Below, piece after piece: positions 47,390 through 59,339 of a stretch of 64,000 nucleotides of DNA (within the stretch, counting starts at the first letter, position 1; the number at the start of each line of letters is the position of its first letter). Position numbers and translations under genes: made by a program. The notes below the pieces were generated by a model. That model searched no databases. It saw only the letters and a list, made by a program, of their open reading frames with translations, and was not told the DNA's origin. Source of the DNA: Patiria pectinifera (lineage: Eukaryota > Echinodermata > Asteroidea > Valvatida > Asterinidae); contig CM057148.1 in assembly GCA_029964075.1 (NCBI GenBank), forward strand, positions 30,063,916 through 30,127,915, in the 5' to 3' direction.

Positions 47390-48960
47390 CATGAAATTGC
47401 ATCTTTAATGTGACGTAGACTGACACCTGACGACGTCACGATCACAAATTTCTTCTAGGGCCATCTGTGGGTGGTGATCTAAGTATGTACTAAGCTGAAG
47501 TCGATCAGATTACGAAAGTGCCCAAAAGTGGAGTGTTTTAAATGTGTACAAAACCTATGGGAGAAAATGCATCTTTAATGTGACGTAACCCGACAACTGA
47601 TAACGTCACGATCACGAATTTCGTCTAGGACCATCTGTGGGTGGTGGTCTAAGTATGAACGAAGTCTAAAGTCGATCGGATTTACCAAAGTGCCAAAGTG
47701 GATTGGTAGAAGAAACGTGTACAAAACCTGTGGAGAAAAAGAAGAAAAAGAAGAGAAAAAAAAGGAACTAGAAATGTGTTTGTGGACAAACACAAGCCGT
47801 TTCTGATATTTGAAATACTCTGTGCACGTGATGAACAATTAGTGACGTCACTACAAATGTCACCTATTACGCAGCACTTTATACGTACATATTAAGTTAC
47901 AACCAAATCGAGCAATATAGTTTTGTAGATATAGGCCTTTAATAGAAAAGTGCCCCTTTAATGGATGTAACATGGCATTTGATGATGCCATCACTTGAAT
48001 TTTCATCTGTAACACATCCTGGTTTGGGTACATATCAAGTAACAATCCAATCAGACCTATGGGTCTTTAGATAGAGTCCTTAGAAATTGCCCTTTTAATG
48101 TGACATCACATGACATGTGATGACGTCATGATGACGTCACTTCAATTTTCATCTGTAACACAACATCGGAAACCATCTTCGGCTGCTGGTCCTAGTGTCT
48201 GCCAAGTATAAAGTCAATCAGACATATGAAAGTGACAACGTGTATGGTTTGAAGAAAAACGTGTACAAAACCTATGGGCAAAATGTGAATATTTAATGTG
48301 ATGTACATGACACCTGATGACGTCACGATCATGATTTTCTTCCATGACCATCTGTGAGTGGTAGTCTAAGTGTGTGCCAAGTCTAACGTCCATCGGATTA
48401 ACGAAAGTGCAAAAGTGAGTGTTTTAAAACGTGTACAAACCCCATGGGGAAAAATGCATATTTAATGTGATGTAACCTGACATCTGATACCGTCACGATC
48501 ACAAATTTCTTCTAGGACCATGTGTGGGTGGTGGTCTAGGTGTGTGCAAAGTCTAAAGTTGATCGGATTCACGAAAGTGCCAAAGTGGAGTGTTTTAAAA
48601 CGGGTACAAACCCTATGGGAAAAACTGCATCTTTAATGTGACGTAACCCGGCACCTGATGACGTCACGATCACAAATTTCTTCTAGGACCTATTGTTGGT
48701 GGTGGTCTAAGTATGTATCACGTCTTAAGTTGATCGGATTTACGAAGATGCCAAACTGGTGTGTTTTAAAACGTGTACAAAACATATGGGGAAAATGCAT
48801 CTTTAATGTGACGTAACCCGACACCTGACGACGTCACAATCACGACTTTCTTCTAGGACCATCTGTGGCTGGTGTTCTAAGTATGTACAAAGTCCGAAAT
48901 CAATCGGTTTAAAAAAAAAAAAGGTGCTAAAGTGGACCGGTAGAAGAAACGTGTGCTAAA
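47390..48960. repeat. Interrupted tandem array, ~170-bp unit
   Basis: Units begin TGCATCTTTAATGTGACGTA near 47396, 47566, 48090, 48285, 48465, 48625 and 48795. Each has CACCTGATGACGTCACGATC, TTTCTTCTAGGACCAT, GTGGTGGTCTAAGTATGTAC, GTCGATCGGATT and AACGTGTACAAAACCTATGG. A diverged stretch with a hairpin (47760-48080) splits the array. The same phrases in opposite orientation occur at 17.6 and 23.9 kb. Confidence 0.8.
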
Positions 48961-49571
48961 CCTATTGAGAAAAAGTCTGAAAAAGGAGAAGAAAAAAAAT
49001 CTTAACGACAACAAGAGCTGTTTGTACACCGAAACAGCTAAAAAAGGGGGGAAAAAATCGTAACGAAAACAAGAGCTGTTTCGGTGTGTACACCGAAACA
49101 GCTTTTGTTACAATGACGAACTGATGTCATCGAATCCACAACTCTTGCTATTTTTAAATTCCTTACCAACTTTGATTACTTCGGAGTAGTTTGTTGGGGA
49201 GAAGAAAAAAAATGAGCTGTTTGGGTTATGAAGGTAGTCGGTAACCCTAACCTGAGACAATATTTTACGGCAAAAACTATTTTCACAATAATAGTTTATA
49301 CAATGAAAGCATTTTCCCGTACTTGTTTTTATTTATTTTTAAGTATGCAGACACAACAAAAGGAAAAAAAATCATCTCTCATCTGGAAACTATGTTAATA
49401 CTTTTAAGAGAGAATCTTTTACTTTTCTTCACCTTTATAAACCGAACTCCAGAATAATAACCACTTGCCCTATACCCGAGTTAGCTTTTTCGTTGTTGGA
49501 CAAAAATGCAAACTTTAGCCATAATTGTATTTTAATTATTACATTTAGCCATAATTATATTTAATTGCAAG
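48961..49571. other. Hairpin modules, then spacer
   Basis: Two hairpins GAGCTGTTTCGGTGTGTACA and complement lie at about 49013-49110, terminal modules of the repeat family to the left. The rest, up to the exon at 49572, is AT-rich and unassigned. Confidence 0.5.
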
Positions 49572-49769
49572 GGTTCTTGGTTGGTGTGGAGAGCCAGGCT
49601 AGGACGTGTTACTTCGGTCCCCCACCGGAACCGGATCCTGATAATCCAGATCACTGGATGAAGCAAGTCATGCGAGAGATACGGGAACGTTGCCCAGGAA
49701 GGAGGCAACTTACCCCAGCTACTACGTGGACACCTACCCCGGCTACTACGGAGAAACCTACCCCAACTC
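49572..49769 (+). CDS. Discoidin-domain secreted protein, exon 2
   Basis: After GCAAG the exon continues the signal peptide (FLVGVESQA). It then encodes a Cys-containing acidic/Pro segment (RTCYFGPPPEPDPDNPDHW), a charged stretch likely helical (MKQVMREIRERC), and a Thr/Pro linker with TPATT repeats, likely O-glycosylated. It ends at C|GTACGT in phase 1, which joins to the next exon as a Pro codon. The acceptor has only a weak pyrimidine tract. The region before the linker matches no domain I recognise. Confidence 0.7.
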
Positions 49770-50731
49770 GTACGTCATCTTACTATCTTTCAAATTCAAA
49801 ACAAAATAGTCAAGCATAGGCACGGAATCACAAAACAAATGCATATAAATGAGCTTGATCGTTTTGCTTTCTAAAATACCAAGGCCTCCAAATTAAGGTC
49901 AACGGAATGAAAATGGGGAAATTAGTGTGCATGTATCATTAAAGCCTACCTTTCTTAGACAGATGACGTGAGTCTGCTTGTTGTGGCAACATTGCCTTTT
50001 AATCAATTTAAAGGAAAAAATTATAGTCGCTGACTCGAAAAATTCTGACACGAATCCAATATTTCTTCTTCTAGAGCAACACCCAGTTTATTTTTTTCAA
50101 TTCCTTCCAGCCTTGTCCAAAACACGTTCTTTGTCTCCCTCAGTTTCCAAACCTACTCTCCAAATGTATACAATTGTAACAACTTTTTCGAAAAGTGCCG
50201 GCCAGATGTGGCCTGACCCAGTGACCTCGGCTTGTCTGCCAATATACACAGTATATTTTTAGATTACGCTTCGGGACCGAGTGGTTATCTTATTTAGCGC
50301 CCTCTATTCATTATTATTGTTTCTTAAAAACATAGGCCCCTCATAATAATTTCACCACATTAACCAAAGTCCTGTGATGAACAACTTTAGATTTCTCTCT
50401 TTTCCATTGGCAGTTAGATTAAACATGCATTCCTTTTTCCTTTTTTTTTTTTCTGATAACGATCAAGATCGGTTTGCGTTGCTCTTCGTGGAAAATTTTG
50501 GATACAGATAAATTAAAACAAAAAAATACATATTTTTCCCTTTGTTTTTTATTGTTTTTCCAAAAAGAAATGTTGTTCACCTCCTCCGCTTTCAAAATAA
50601 ATGTCATTCCGGAAGATTTTTTTTACACATTTAATGAAGAAACACCAGCAATAATACACAAGGAAAAAGTTAATTAATAATTATTTTTAATGTGTAACAC
50701 TTGGTTTGTTGTTCTCACTTGCTATCGACAG

Positions 50732-50900
50732 CTGGATGTTCGAGTAAAGAGCCACTTGGTATGGAGGACGGGACAATTCCTGATGCTCGCATCAGGGCGT
50801 CCACTAGCCAGTCGATTTTTCCGGCCACTGACGCACGTCTCAACGGTCTCAAAGCATGGGCGCCCGAAGTGTTAGTATCAAAGTTAAACACCCACACCAG
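50732..50900 (+). CDS. Discoidin (F5/8 type C) domain, N-terminal exon 3
   Basis: Begins after CGACAG and encodes GCSSKEPLGMEDGTIPDARI, RASTSQ and ARLNGLKAWAPE, the classic opening of an F5/8 type C domain: first Cys of the disulfide, PLGME, IPD, and the LN-AW element. It ends AG|GTGTTC in phase 2. F5/8C domains fold as beta-sandwiches that bind carbohydrates or phospholipids outside cells; the ligand here is unknown. Confidence 0.85.
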
Positions 50901-51240
50901 GTGTTCCCAAAAATTGCAGCCTGTGATTGGGAATAGTGAGCACAAAGCCCGGCCTGGCAATAGTATTATGGTTGTTTAAATTTATTTGTATATACAGTGG
51001 GACACAATTTCAACCTGTTTTAATACACCAATTCTCCCTCAAGAAGTTTACCGACAAAAACTAAAAGACAGCAAATGGAAAGAAAAATACATGCCACTGA
51101 AATACACACTGTGTTCAGACGATACGAGTGTTTCATTTTGTTTTCATATCCCTTAGCATATAGTCACAAGCCGTTAATTTGCGGAAAGCTGTCATTTCAT
51201 TGTTCCTTATCCCCTTATTCCCTTCACTCTGTGTACACAG

Positions 51241-51421
51241 CACCGACTCTTCCTGGATCGAGGTGGACCTAGTTGAGAATACAGTGGTGTCGGGCATCAT
51301 CACACAAGGCCTCGATTGGAGCTCAAATTATGTGTATTATGTGACGCAATACAAGGTGTCGTATAAGAAGCAGCCCTCATATGAATACGAATACGTTAGA
51401 GGTGTCAGTGACAAGTTCAAG
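51241..51421 (+). CDS. Discoidin domain, central exon 4
   Basis: Acceptor GTGTACACAG then 60 codons from TDSSWIEVDLVENTVVSGII to VSDKFK, ending AAG|GTAAGG in phase 0. SWIEVDL and V-GI-TQG are hallmark strands of the family, and YKVSYKKQ follows. A truncated paralogue is at 12412. Confidence 0.88.
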
Positions 51422-51737
51422 GTAAGGTATCACAATCCTAACTTACTCTTAATATAATAAATAAAACAATATAAAGCAGGTTTTAAAAAGCATTTTAAAT
51501 TGTCCAAATTTAGCCAAAGCGTTGTTGATTCGTTATAACTTACAGTCTGTCAGGATTGTACAACAAACAAATAAAAAACGATTATCTATATCTTATCCGA
51601 ATTTGTTTAACGTCATTGTAATGGAGCAACTCCAACGACCATACTCAAAGCAGCCACATCATTACAATTATTTAAGCTCGTCTTAGAGAAAGTCCAAATA
51701 TGGGTGTTGAAAATACAAAAATCGATTGTCTTTACAG

Positions 51738-51926
51738 GTGTTCATCGGTAACGCTGATGTCGGCACCGCGGTCACTCATCTGTTTGATGAGAGTGTGGTG
51801 GCTACGGTAGTGCGGATTGAGCCTCTTGGGTGGAAAAACTACGTTGCCCTTCGATTGGAGTTGCTTGGGTGTCGCCGTGGGGGCCGTATCATAAGTCCGA
51901 CGCCTCATAAGTCCGACGCCTCATAA
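51738..51926 (+). CDS. Discoidin domain, last exon 5, with MITE-derived C-terminus
   Basis: Acceptor CTTTACAG then VFIGNADVGTAVTHLFDESV to ALRLELLGCRR, closing the domain with the second disulfide Cys. After CRR the reading frame enters the family A MITE at 51880, which supplies 15 residues (GGRIISPTPHKSDAS) and the TAA stop at 51924-51926. The paralogue at 12804 shows the ancestral end (CRHE and stop), three bases after the insertion point. The domain itself is intact, so the protein could still work. Confidence 0.85.
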   Translation: MFIGNADVGTAVTHLFDESVVATVVRIEPLGWKNYVALRLELLGCRRGGRIISPTPHKSDAS

Positions 51927-52233
51927 GTCCGAAATTTCGGAATGATGAGGCGTCGGACTTATGAGGCATAACATTTATTTATTCCGCTTCATAGGTCCGA
52001 CGCCTCATAAGTCCGACGCCTCATAAATCCGACAAATTAAACGCCTCGTTTTTCCGTTGTCGGATTTATGAGGCGTCGGACTTATGAGGCGTCGGACCTA
52101 TGAGGCGTCGGACTTATGAGGCGCCGGACCTTTGAGGCGTCGGACTTATGGGCCTTTATTGGTTAGGGGATGCGATTTTGTCGGACTTATGAGGCGTCGG
52201 ACCTATGAGGCGTCGGACTTATGAGCGGACCCC
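51880..52233. mobile_element. Phrase-repeat palindromic MITE, family A, copy 3
   Basis: 354 bp between perfect 8-bp duplications TCGCCGTG (51872-51879 and 52234-52241). It starts GGGGCCG and ends CGGACCCC. It contains over a dozen TCCGACGCCTCATAAG phrases, direct on the left and inverted on the right. The paralogous empty site is at 12.94 kb. Confidence 0.93.
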
Positions 52234-52428
52234 TCGCCGTGAATAGTTTCAGCTTTTTACATATGTAAAATTCGACGGAGCTGACATTTCATTTAATTAA
52301 ATCATTATCTTTAATATATTTTTAATTAATGAGAAAACAATTTCGGAATTTAAATATTGGTGATTGATGAATCTATTAAGTGCGATAGTTATAAGATGGA
52401 ATTTTGCGTCGGGTGATATAAACCAAAT

Positions 52429-52563
52429 TAGGTTTTGCCTTTCACCGACGTTGAAACACTGTATACTCAGTGTGTTACCTCAGAGTGTTTGTTCCAGTTT
52501 TTACTCGGGAGGTAACTCACTGAGTATACAGTGTTTAAACGTCGGTGAAGGGCAAAACCTTAT
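52429..52563. repeat. Hairpin element with ~55-bp arms
   Basis: AGGTTTTGCCTTTCACCGAC and its complement at the other end. AGTGCGATAGTTA flanks the element and some extra sequence on both sides, while the paralogous segment near 13.8 kb has a single copy. It is an insertion after locus duplication. Confidence 0.8.
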
Positions 52564-52740
52564 TTGAAGTGCGATAGTTAGTAGAATTTTTTCAGATCGT
52601 GGCTATATTAGTGAAGAGATACATACTAATTGAATATTACCCACGAACACATTACTTACATTTGATCCATGCGTAAAACACTGTCCGTAGTTGCGACTTG
52701 CAGAACATCTGACCTTAAAGCCGGCCTCAAGTCGACCTGG

Positions 52741-52915
52741 GCCGTATCATAAGTCCGACGCCTCATAGGTCCTTCGCCATATAAGTCCGAAATGACGGAC
52801 TTATGAAGCGTCGGACTTATGAGGCATACAAATGATTATTTCCACCTCATAGGTCCGACTCCTCATTAGTCCGACGCCTCATAAGTCCGACGTCGGCAAA
52901 ACGGGGCGTCTGAGC
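52741..52915. mobile_element. Phrase-repeat palindromic MITE, family A, copy 4
   Basis: GGGCCGTATCATAAGTCCGA at the left, phrases in both directions. Orthologous in position to the copy at 14003. The right end is uncertain. Confidence 0.75.
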
Positions 52916-52994
52916 TATTGACCGTTACCGGAAAATGATAAATCGTCCGACAAGGCAATAACTTACGAAAGCCCTGTAGTGCCATCAAGTATAT

Positions 52995-53352
52995 ATTTTG
53001 TCCAAGTTCGTTTTTATGAGATACATTTTGTCGAAGTTCGTTTTTATGAGATACATTTTGTCGAAGTTCGTTTTTATGAGATACATTTTCTCGAAGTTCG
53101 TTTTTATGAGATACATTTCTCGAAATTCGTTTTTATGAGATACATTTTCTCGAAGTTCGTTTTTATGAGATACATTTTCTCGAAGTTCGTTTTTATGAGA
53201 TACATTTTCTCGAAGTTCGTTTTTATGAGAAACATTTTCTCGAAGTTCGTTTTTATGAGATACATTTTCTCGAAGTTCGTTTTTATGAGATACATTTTCT
53301 CGAAGTTCGTTTTTATGTGATACATTTTCTCGAAGTTCGTTTTTATGAGATA
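52995..53352. repeat. 30-bp tandem repeat, ~12 units
   Basis: The unit is close to CGAAGTTCGTTTTTATGAGA followed by TACATTTTCT, with single-base variants and one 29-bp unit. Because 30 is a multiple of three, both strands stay open (SKFVFMRYIF repeats); this is not evidence of a protein. Confidence 0.95.
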
Positions 53353-53414
53353 TATTTTACGGAGTTACGGAGTTTTATGAAGTTACGGAGCCCCTAAAGG
53401 GACATCCAAAATTA

Positions 53415-53612
53415 TTTTTTTTATCTCGTGCGCACGACATAATATCTCGTGCGCACGACATAATTATCACGTGCGCACGAGATAATTATCACGTGCGCAA
53501 GACATATATCTCGTGCGCACGACATATATCTCGTCCGCACGACATAATTATCTCGTGCGCACGACATACATCTCATGCGCACGAGATATATGTCGTGCGC
53601 ACGAGATATATG
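53415..53612. repeat. GTGCGCAC palindrome repeat
   Basis: About nine copies of CTCGTGCGCACGA-like palindromes are separated by CATAATTAT, CATAATAT or GATATAT, in changing orientation. It resembles phrase-built MITEs. Each unit is self-complementary. Confidence 0.85.
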
Positions 53613-53700
53613 TCGGAGCTATGAAGCATCGGACCTATGAGGCGTCGGACTTACGGGCCTTAATTTGGTTGGGGATGCGATTGTGTCGGACTTATGAATG
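53613..53700. mobile_element. Truncated family A MITE, copy 5
   Basis: GGACCTATGAGGCGTCGGAC, then GGCCTTAATTTGGTTGGGGA and TGTCGGACTTATGA match the right half of the copy at 51880-52233. Confidence 0.75.
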
Positions 53701-53760
53701 ACTAGTGCAGACGTCTTACCCCTCAACCACCGCGCTTGCCGGGGGCGGCAGGCAGGTTCG
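53700..53760 (-). repeat. tRNA-like SINE fragment
   Basis: On the minus strand GCGGTGGTTGAGGGGTAAGA resembles box A of a tRNA-derived SINE. A box B is missing because the junction with the MITE fragment truncates it. Confidence 0.45.
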
Positions 53761-55925
53761 AATTTGGTAAAGCATTGGCTCCCGCGACCAAATTATTCAT
53801 AAGAGGATATTTGCGTAGGGAGACTGAATTCTATATTGGGTGTCTCCCTTCATCGACGTATTTTATAAACACTTTATATTCAGTGTTGTCCCGAGAAACC
53901 CAGGAAGCCGACCCCAGCAAGCTAGCAAAACAAATCATGGGGAGTTCTCTATTTTGCCGGGGGGGGGGGTATAGATTGCATCCTCAACCTCCATGCGGCA
54001 CGTGAATAACAAAGCAGACTGGCTTAACTGTAAATATTTAAAAATAGCTACACTCATGTAAAAAAAAATCAGAGAGTTATGTTCATTGTTAATGTTTTAA
54101 TGTTCTCAGTGTATGGTTGGGTATAAAGCATGACCTACATAACCTTGTTAATGTATTGTTTAAAATGATCTTTCTGTTTCGTCTCAAAATGTTGAAGTAA
54201 TGTACATAATGTACACAAACTACACTTTCGGCGTTGTCATTTGTTACAAACTAACTCTGGATGATCAGACACGAAACTATTTCATTACACATTATCTTGT
54301 TCACTTGTAAATATGTGTCTGTAGAAACAGAATGAATGATGAAACTAAGCCTTTTTCAGTAAACCATTAATAAGGCCAAATAAAAGAAAAAACATGTTAA
54401 GCGTCCCTGTCCGCTTCCTTTCTTGGAGGCTGCCTCTTCTTTTTTTTAACTGAAAAAAAAACAATCAATTTTAAACAGTGACATCCTTTTTGCCTCTTTT
54501 TCTTTTGCATCTAGTCCATGTAAAGCTGGTATGTCATTTCCCGAGTCCAATTGGCGGCCGTTAAAAAATAAAGCTGACGGCCATCTTGAAAATTAGCCAG
54601 GTCGGGCGGCCACTTGGGGGGGGGGGAGAAAAAAGGGCCTCCTTCTCCTTTTTTTCAAAAAGGCATGACGCTAAACATGTTTGTTTTTTACTTTGCTTTA
54701 CCTTTTCTTGGAACAAATTGGCTTGTAAGGTTTTATAATGCATTGTTTTTACTATCTTCTTACAGATGTATTACGTCATCGGTCAAACATTTGGAAAGTG
54801 TAATTGATTTCTCTTAGACGATTTCCACGTGCAAGATAAGTTGCTACGAACTGAAAACAAACATCTAAAACTACAAAAGTTAGATAAATGTTAATGTTAA
54901 TATATTAAACTTTGCTGATGTCTTATTGTACAAAGAGTATATAGGCAGTTTTGACAAATTGTTTTCAAACTGCAAAATCCACTGTGATGACGTGCCGCTA
55001 GGGTGCCCTGTCTTTTTGTGTATTTTATCGCATTAAAAAATTACATATTGTGCCTACACTAAAAAGCTTCGGTTTTAAAGTAACATCCATTTGTAATTTG
55101 TCTTATTGACGCAGTCATGACATCATAAAATTATGTACATCTTTTGACAACGAATCGTGCTCCTTCCATGTTTCATCTTTATCCCTTCAATTGTTTGACA
55201 GAAATTTGGGTTCATTTTGAGGCTTCTGTCTGTATTGATGTTACCCAACTTTCGGTTACACAAGTAAAGGTCCAGCAACAACACGTTTACACCCACTACG
55301 AAGATGATTTTTCATTCTTTTAAGGAGCAATAAGTGAACAAATAGTCTTGTTTTTTTTTCAAAAATCGGTTGTAATTTATGAGGTCATTCTGGCTTCACA
55401 CTTGGGATCACTATTTTCTGTCATTCTGGCTTCACACTGGTATTCACTATGTTTAGTAATATTCCTGTCATCATGCAATCCCAAGCCCTGAAGTCATATA
55501 TATTAATGAGGATACAAGTTGATTTTCGTTATTGAAAATGCCAATGGCAAGTTGTTTTGCAATCCGAGTGCTGAATGTTTTGCCTTTCAATAATAAGCCT
55601 TTTCACAAATAAATATAATTACATGTGCACATGCGCATAAATGATCAGGAGGCAAGAAGCGAAATATTTCCATTGAAAATGTACAAGGGTACGAACAATT
55701 TGGTCATTTACTCTCAATTCCTTAGGATTTCTCGCGTTTATCTTTAGAAAAGTCCCTAAACTCGGGATAAGATATACTATCCAGCGAATTTTTTTTGTTT
55801 TACATTTTTAGATGCACAGAATAAAGACTTGCTTACGTCCCGTGCGGAAGAGGTCGAAGGAAATTAGCAGTGCTCATTTCGACACGAGAAAAAAAATTTC
55901 CTGCGTAATTCGGGGTACCCTTCCA
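53761..55925. other. No gene recognised
   Basis: Mostly AT-rich unassigned DNA. A two-copy repeat of CATTCTGGCTTCACACT lies at about 55386-55450, and homopolymer G tracts occur near 53957 and 54617. Confidence 0.45.
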
Positions 55926-55931
55926 CCAAAT

Positions 55932-56086
55932 GGTTACATACCTATGTTCCGACACGCCTATGTTCCAACTGCACATATTCCTATCCCTAACCCTAATTGG
56001 GAGTATCCCTAACCCTAATTGGGAGTAACACAATAGTATGTGCGGGTTCTCGGAACATAGGCGTGTCGGAACATAGAGCAGTTACC
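55932..56086. mobile_element. Phrase-repeat palindromic MITE, family B, copy 3
   Basis: GGTTACATACCTATGTTCCG at the left and CGGAACATAGAGCAGTTAC at the right. The centre has a tandem of TATCCCTAACCCTAATTGGG. It is flanked by CACCAAAT and CACCGAAT, an 8-bp duplication with one mismatch. Confidence 0.8.
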
Positions 56087-56171
56087 CACCGAATTGCTGG
56101 GCTAAACCGCGGGCTGCGGCCAGTCCGTGATTCAGCACGCGATTTAACATCGACATTCGGCCCGTAATTTG

Positions 56172-56325
56172 GTGGATTGTGATACAACTGATAGTGTAGT
56201 AGCCAACGGATAACGTACCACCAACCGATAATGTAACAACAATTGACCGATGCTGTATCACTAACCTATAATGTAACACACATTTAGCGATCCGTTGGTT
56301 ACTACATTAGCAGTTGTAACAGATG
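56172..56325. mobile_element. Phrase-repeat palindromic MITE, family C
   Basis: The ends TACAACTGATAGTGTAGTAG and TACTACATTAGCAGTTGTA are inverted, each followed by CCAACGGAT. The interior repeats variants of AACCGATAATGTAACA. No target duplication assigned. Confidence 0.6.
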
Positions 56326-56329
56326 GTCC

Positions 56330-58750
56330 CCCTAAGCGAACATGTCTTTGTTGTCAATCCTGCGGAAAGGAACTCTGCTGATTTCCTTCGCCCTTATGAA
56401 AACAATTTAGTGCCCTTAATTTCAGTATTCAATTCATATATTATTTGTAACAAGAGTAATTTTTGAAATGTATCAGAATGGCACGGTACGTCAATACTTT
56501 TAAACCCTAATTTGCGTCGTTGTAGCGCCCTCAAAGTTCAAGAATAAGCTCTTTCGTGGCAATACGAGTGCTGCTTTTCTAGTTTGTGTTGTTAGAAAAT
56601 GCACAAGCATATCCACTTCTGTCATTTTACGTAATTTGCAGGCAATGTCTCTTCATAGAAGCACAATTATCGTCGTCATCACGTTATGATTATAAACCAC
56701 CCATCACAGAAACTGCTCTTCAATTTCTTCAATTTTCATATTCGCCGGATAGATTAGGTGCAATAAAGAAAAAGCATTGCAGGAAAAATGCAGGCTGAAA
56801 TAAGAGCATAACGGCAGAGAGAATATTGGCTTAATGGAGCCTGAACGAAAAAGGTCATGCGGCCCGCCTATGGGCATTTTACACCAGGTTGCCCTTTTTC
56901 TCTTGCTTTAGTTTTTGAAAAAAAATGATTTGAAATCGTAATCATCCAAAAAAACGTTCATGTTGGAATTTCAGGAATTTCATCTTGTTATTCCTCAAGA
57001 TACAAATGGTGACAAATTACTTGAAGATGGGTAAAAACAAATACTTACAACCTTTCACATCCAGCATTTTCGTTCCCAGATCTCCTTGTTTATTCACGCT
57101 TATTTTCACAGGGTTTTCACATAGCTTACTTTGGTGAACAAAAATGTATAACGACGCAAAATTTAGCCGATGTGTTGTATATTTAGTCAGACTACCTTGA
57201 ATGGAGTCCTTATCCGTGGTCATTTTCGATTTTATTTTGTTGAATATCCTAATGAGTCTTTCAGTTTATAATTATGAAAAAAATGGTATATCCTAAAAGA
57301 CATTAGTCTCCTATTTAAGTGTCAGTTTTCACCTAATAACTGCAACAACATTGTTTCATAAATGTTCATCTTTGTACGAGTTTATCGAGTGTCACTAGTC
57401 CACATGTATTTTTGATTTTTGGAAGTGACAGGTCATTCCGAGGGGCACGATATTTCTCTTTCACGTCACGCGATCTTTCAATTTCCTTAAAAACGGAGAT
57501 GCTAATAATACGTTTACAGAGGTCTTTGTCGAGGATGATTATGTTAAATCAATGTACCAATTATAATTGCACAATTTTTGAATTTGTGTACGTTATTGTT
57601 CCTACTCGAGGGATATGGAAGCGCGCTCTTAGGCGTGAGTGACGTTCAGGCTCTATTAAATCTCCCATATGGCAAGGGCAATGGGTTAAACAGCAATTGT
57701 TACATTGTGTACAATGAGGAGAGAGAGAGCAATCAGCAGGCTATATTATCGATGTGGTTGTTCTACAATAAAGAAAAGGGTAGCTTTCGATGTTAATGTT
57801 TCGGTATTCATACGTCTGGAGCTTTGTACTAACGATCCTTTAGACTATCGATCGATAACCGATAGTCCGAAGGCTCGGTAACCTAGTCTCGGTAACCTAG
57901 ATAGTCCGAACGATTTTACCACCACCCATCTATCTTTTCCAATGTATAAAGTCATATTCATGACGCACGAAGCCTTATCCAAGCAAGCGTGTACCAAGGA
58001 CTAGGCGAATTAAGGCCAAAGATTGGATTTTGATTTTTAGGTCAATGCTAATGAACAGCAACTGTGGATGATTCTGAGATAACCTAAATAAAAATGTTCC
58101 AGGCAGACTCCCAGGCATTTCGCGTACGGCTATTTTAACAAGTATTTTAACAATACAAACTTTAGGTGTATGTACATGTACACTTAGCAAACTGGTAGTT
58201 TCGCAAACAGGTTAGCGTGACTTCTGATTAGTGTTCCCAAAATTGTCCAGCGTAATTCCCAGCTTTATATTAGAAACACTCCGTGCTCCCACGACGAAAA
58301 CGCCTGTCCCTAGCGGGATGAGTGTGTGTTGCCCCAAAAGAACAGCCAGAACACCCAATTGTACATTCAAAGCGTTCCGTCCTGTTTGAAGCTCACTATT
58401 TAGGGGACATTTATGGGCGCAGCTTTAGTTACCGGTACTAAATGATCCACGTGTATAATGCGTAGGCGACTATCGCAGAGAACTAAGTCATTGGACGTAC
58501 AGTGTAGCACCGTGTACGTACACGAAAAGGAAAGCAACTAAGTTGTACAGTGTCATGTACATACACCAACAAAACACGTCACTATATTTGTTAGAGGTGT
58601 ACGCATACGTTTTGACATCGGTTAACAAATATCGACCGTTCCGTTATTTTGCATCGTGTACACTTACGCATGAGCTTAGTTATCGGAACCAAAGCAGTAT
58701 TCCGAAAGGACAGCCTCCGATGAAAGGCTTGGGTTTGCAGCTAATCATGC
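56330..58750. other. No gene recognised
   Basis: A small palindrome GACTATCG...CGATAGTC and two tandem CTCGGTAACCTAG copies lie at about 57843-57902. Otherwise unassigned. Confidence 0.45.
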
Positions 58751-58757
58751 TTTGAAA

Positions 58758-59335
58758 TACAGGGTGAGTCATAAAGAAGGTTACCCAATTAGATAAATAT
58801 TTCTAAAACATTTGGGTTGCTTCGTTTCACACACACACAAACAAAAAATGTAGATATAAACTGCATCTTATTGACTTTTAACTGCCAATTTATGTAATTT
58901 GCATACTTTATTCCCAAGTTTTGTCAATTTCAATACAAAGATAATAAAACTCGGATGTCCACCACTGATCATTTACCGTTCTACAAGCCGATGATTGCCT
59001 ATTGAGTACAATGAAATTCCTGATGGCATTACTAAATTTCTGTAATTCTTGTTTTATTTAAATGAGTGGAAGTTGACGCTCTTTTCAGGTATACTTCATT
59101 GGGGTCTACCCGATGTTCTTTAATACTTATGTTCCCCAATATCTATGTTCCCTAAAATCGTTAGGGTTTGGGTTACGGTTAGATGTTTGGGGTTAAGGTT
59201 GGGAACATAAGTAATGAAAAACATAGGTATTGGGGAACATAGGTATGCACCCACTTCATTGGTGTTTCAAATTTGATTACTTTTTAAGATACACATTCAT
59301 TAATTTGGGTAGCTCTCTTTTTGACTCAGCCTGTA
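58758..59335. mobile_element. mariner-type MITE with a nested family B MITE
   Basis: The ends TACAGGGTGAGTCATAAAG and TTTTTGACTCAGCCTGTA are inverted and include TA. The interior aligns with the partial copy at 38.65-38.98 kb. A family B element (59103-59252) is inserted within it. Confidence 0.82.
59103..59252. mobile_element. Phrase-repeat palindromic MITE, family B, copy 4
   Basis: Variants of ATACTTATGTTCCCCAAT in both directions around a GGGTTTGGGTTACGGTTAG centre. It is flanked by an exact 10-bp repeat ACTTCATTGG (59093-59102 and 59253-59262); the mariner MITE at 38.9 kb shows the empty site with a single CACTTCATTGG. Confidence 0.85.
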
Positions 59336-59339
59336 CAGA

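Noticed and set aside
51880-52233. CRISPR-like array in the phrase repeats
   Set aside because: No unique spacers of constant length, phrases occur in both orientations, flanked by a target duplication, and the genome is animal.
52979-53325. Repeat proteins on both strands of the 30-bp array
   Set aside because: A repeat length divisible by three keeps frames open by chance; no start context, splice signal or known family.
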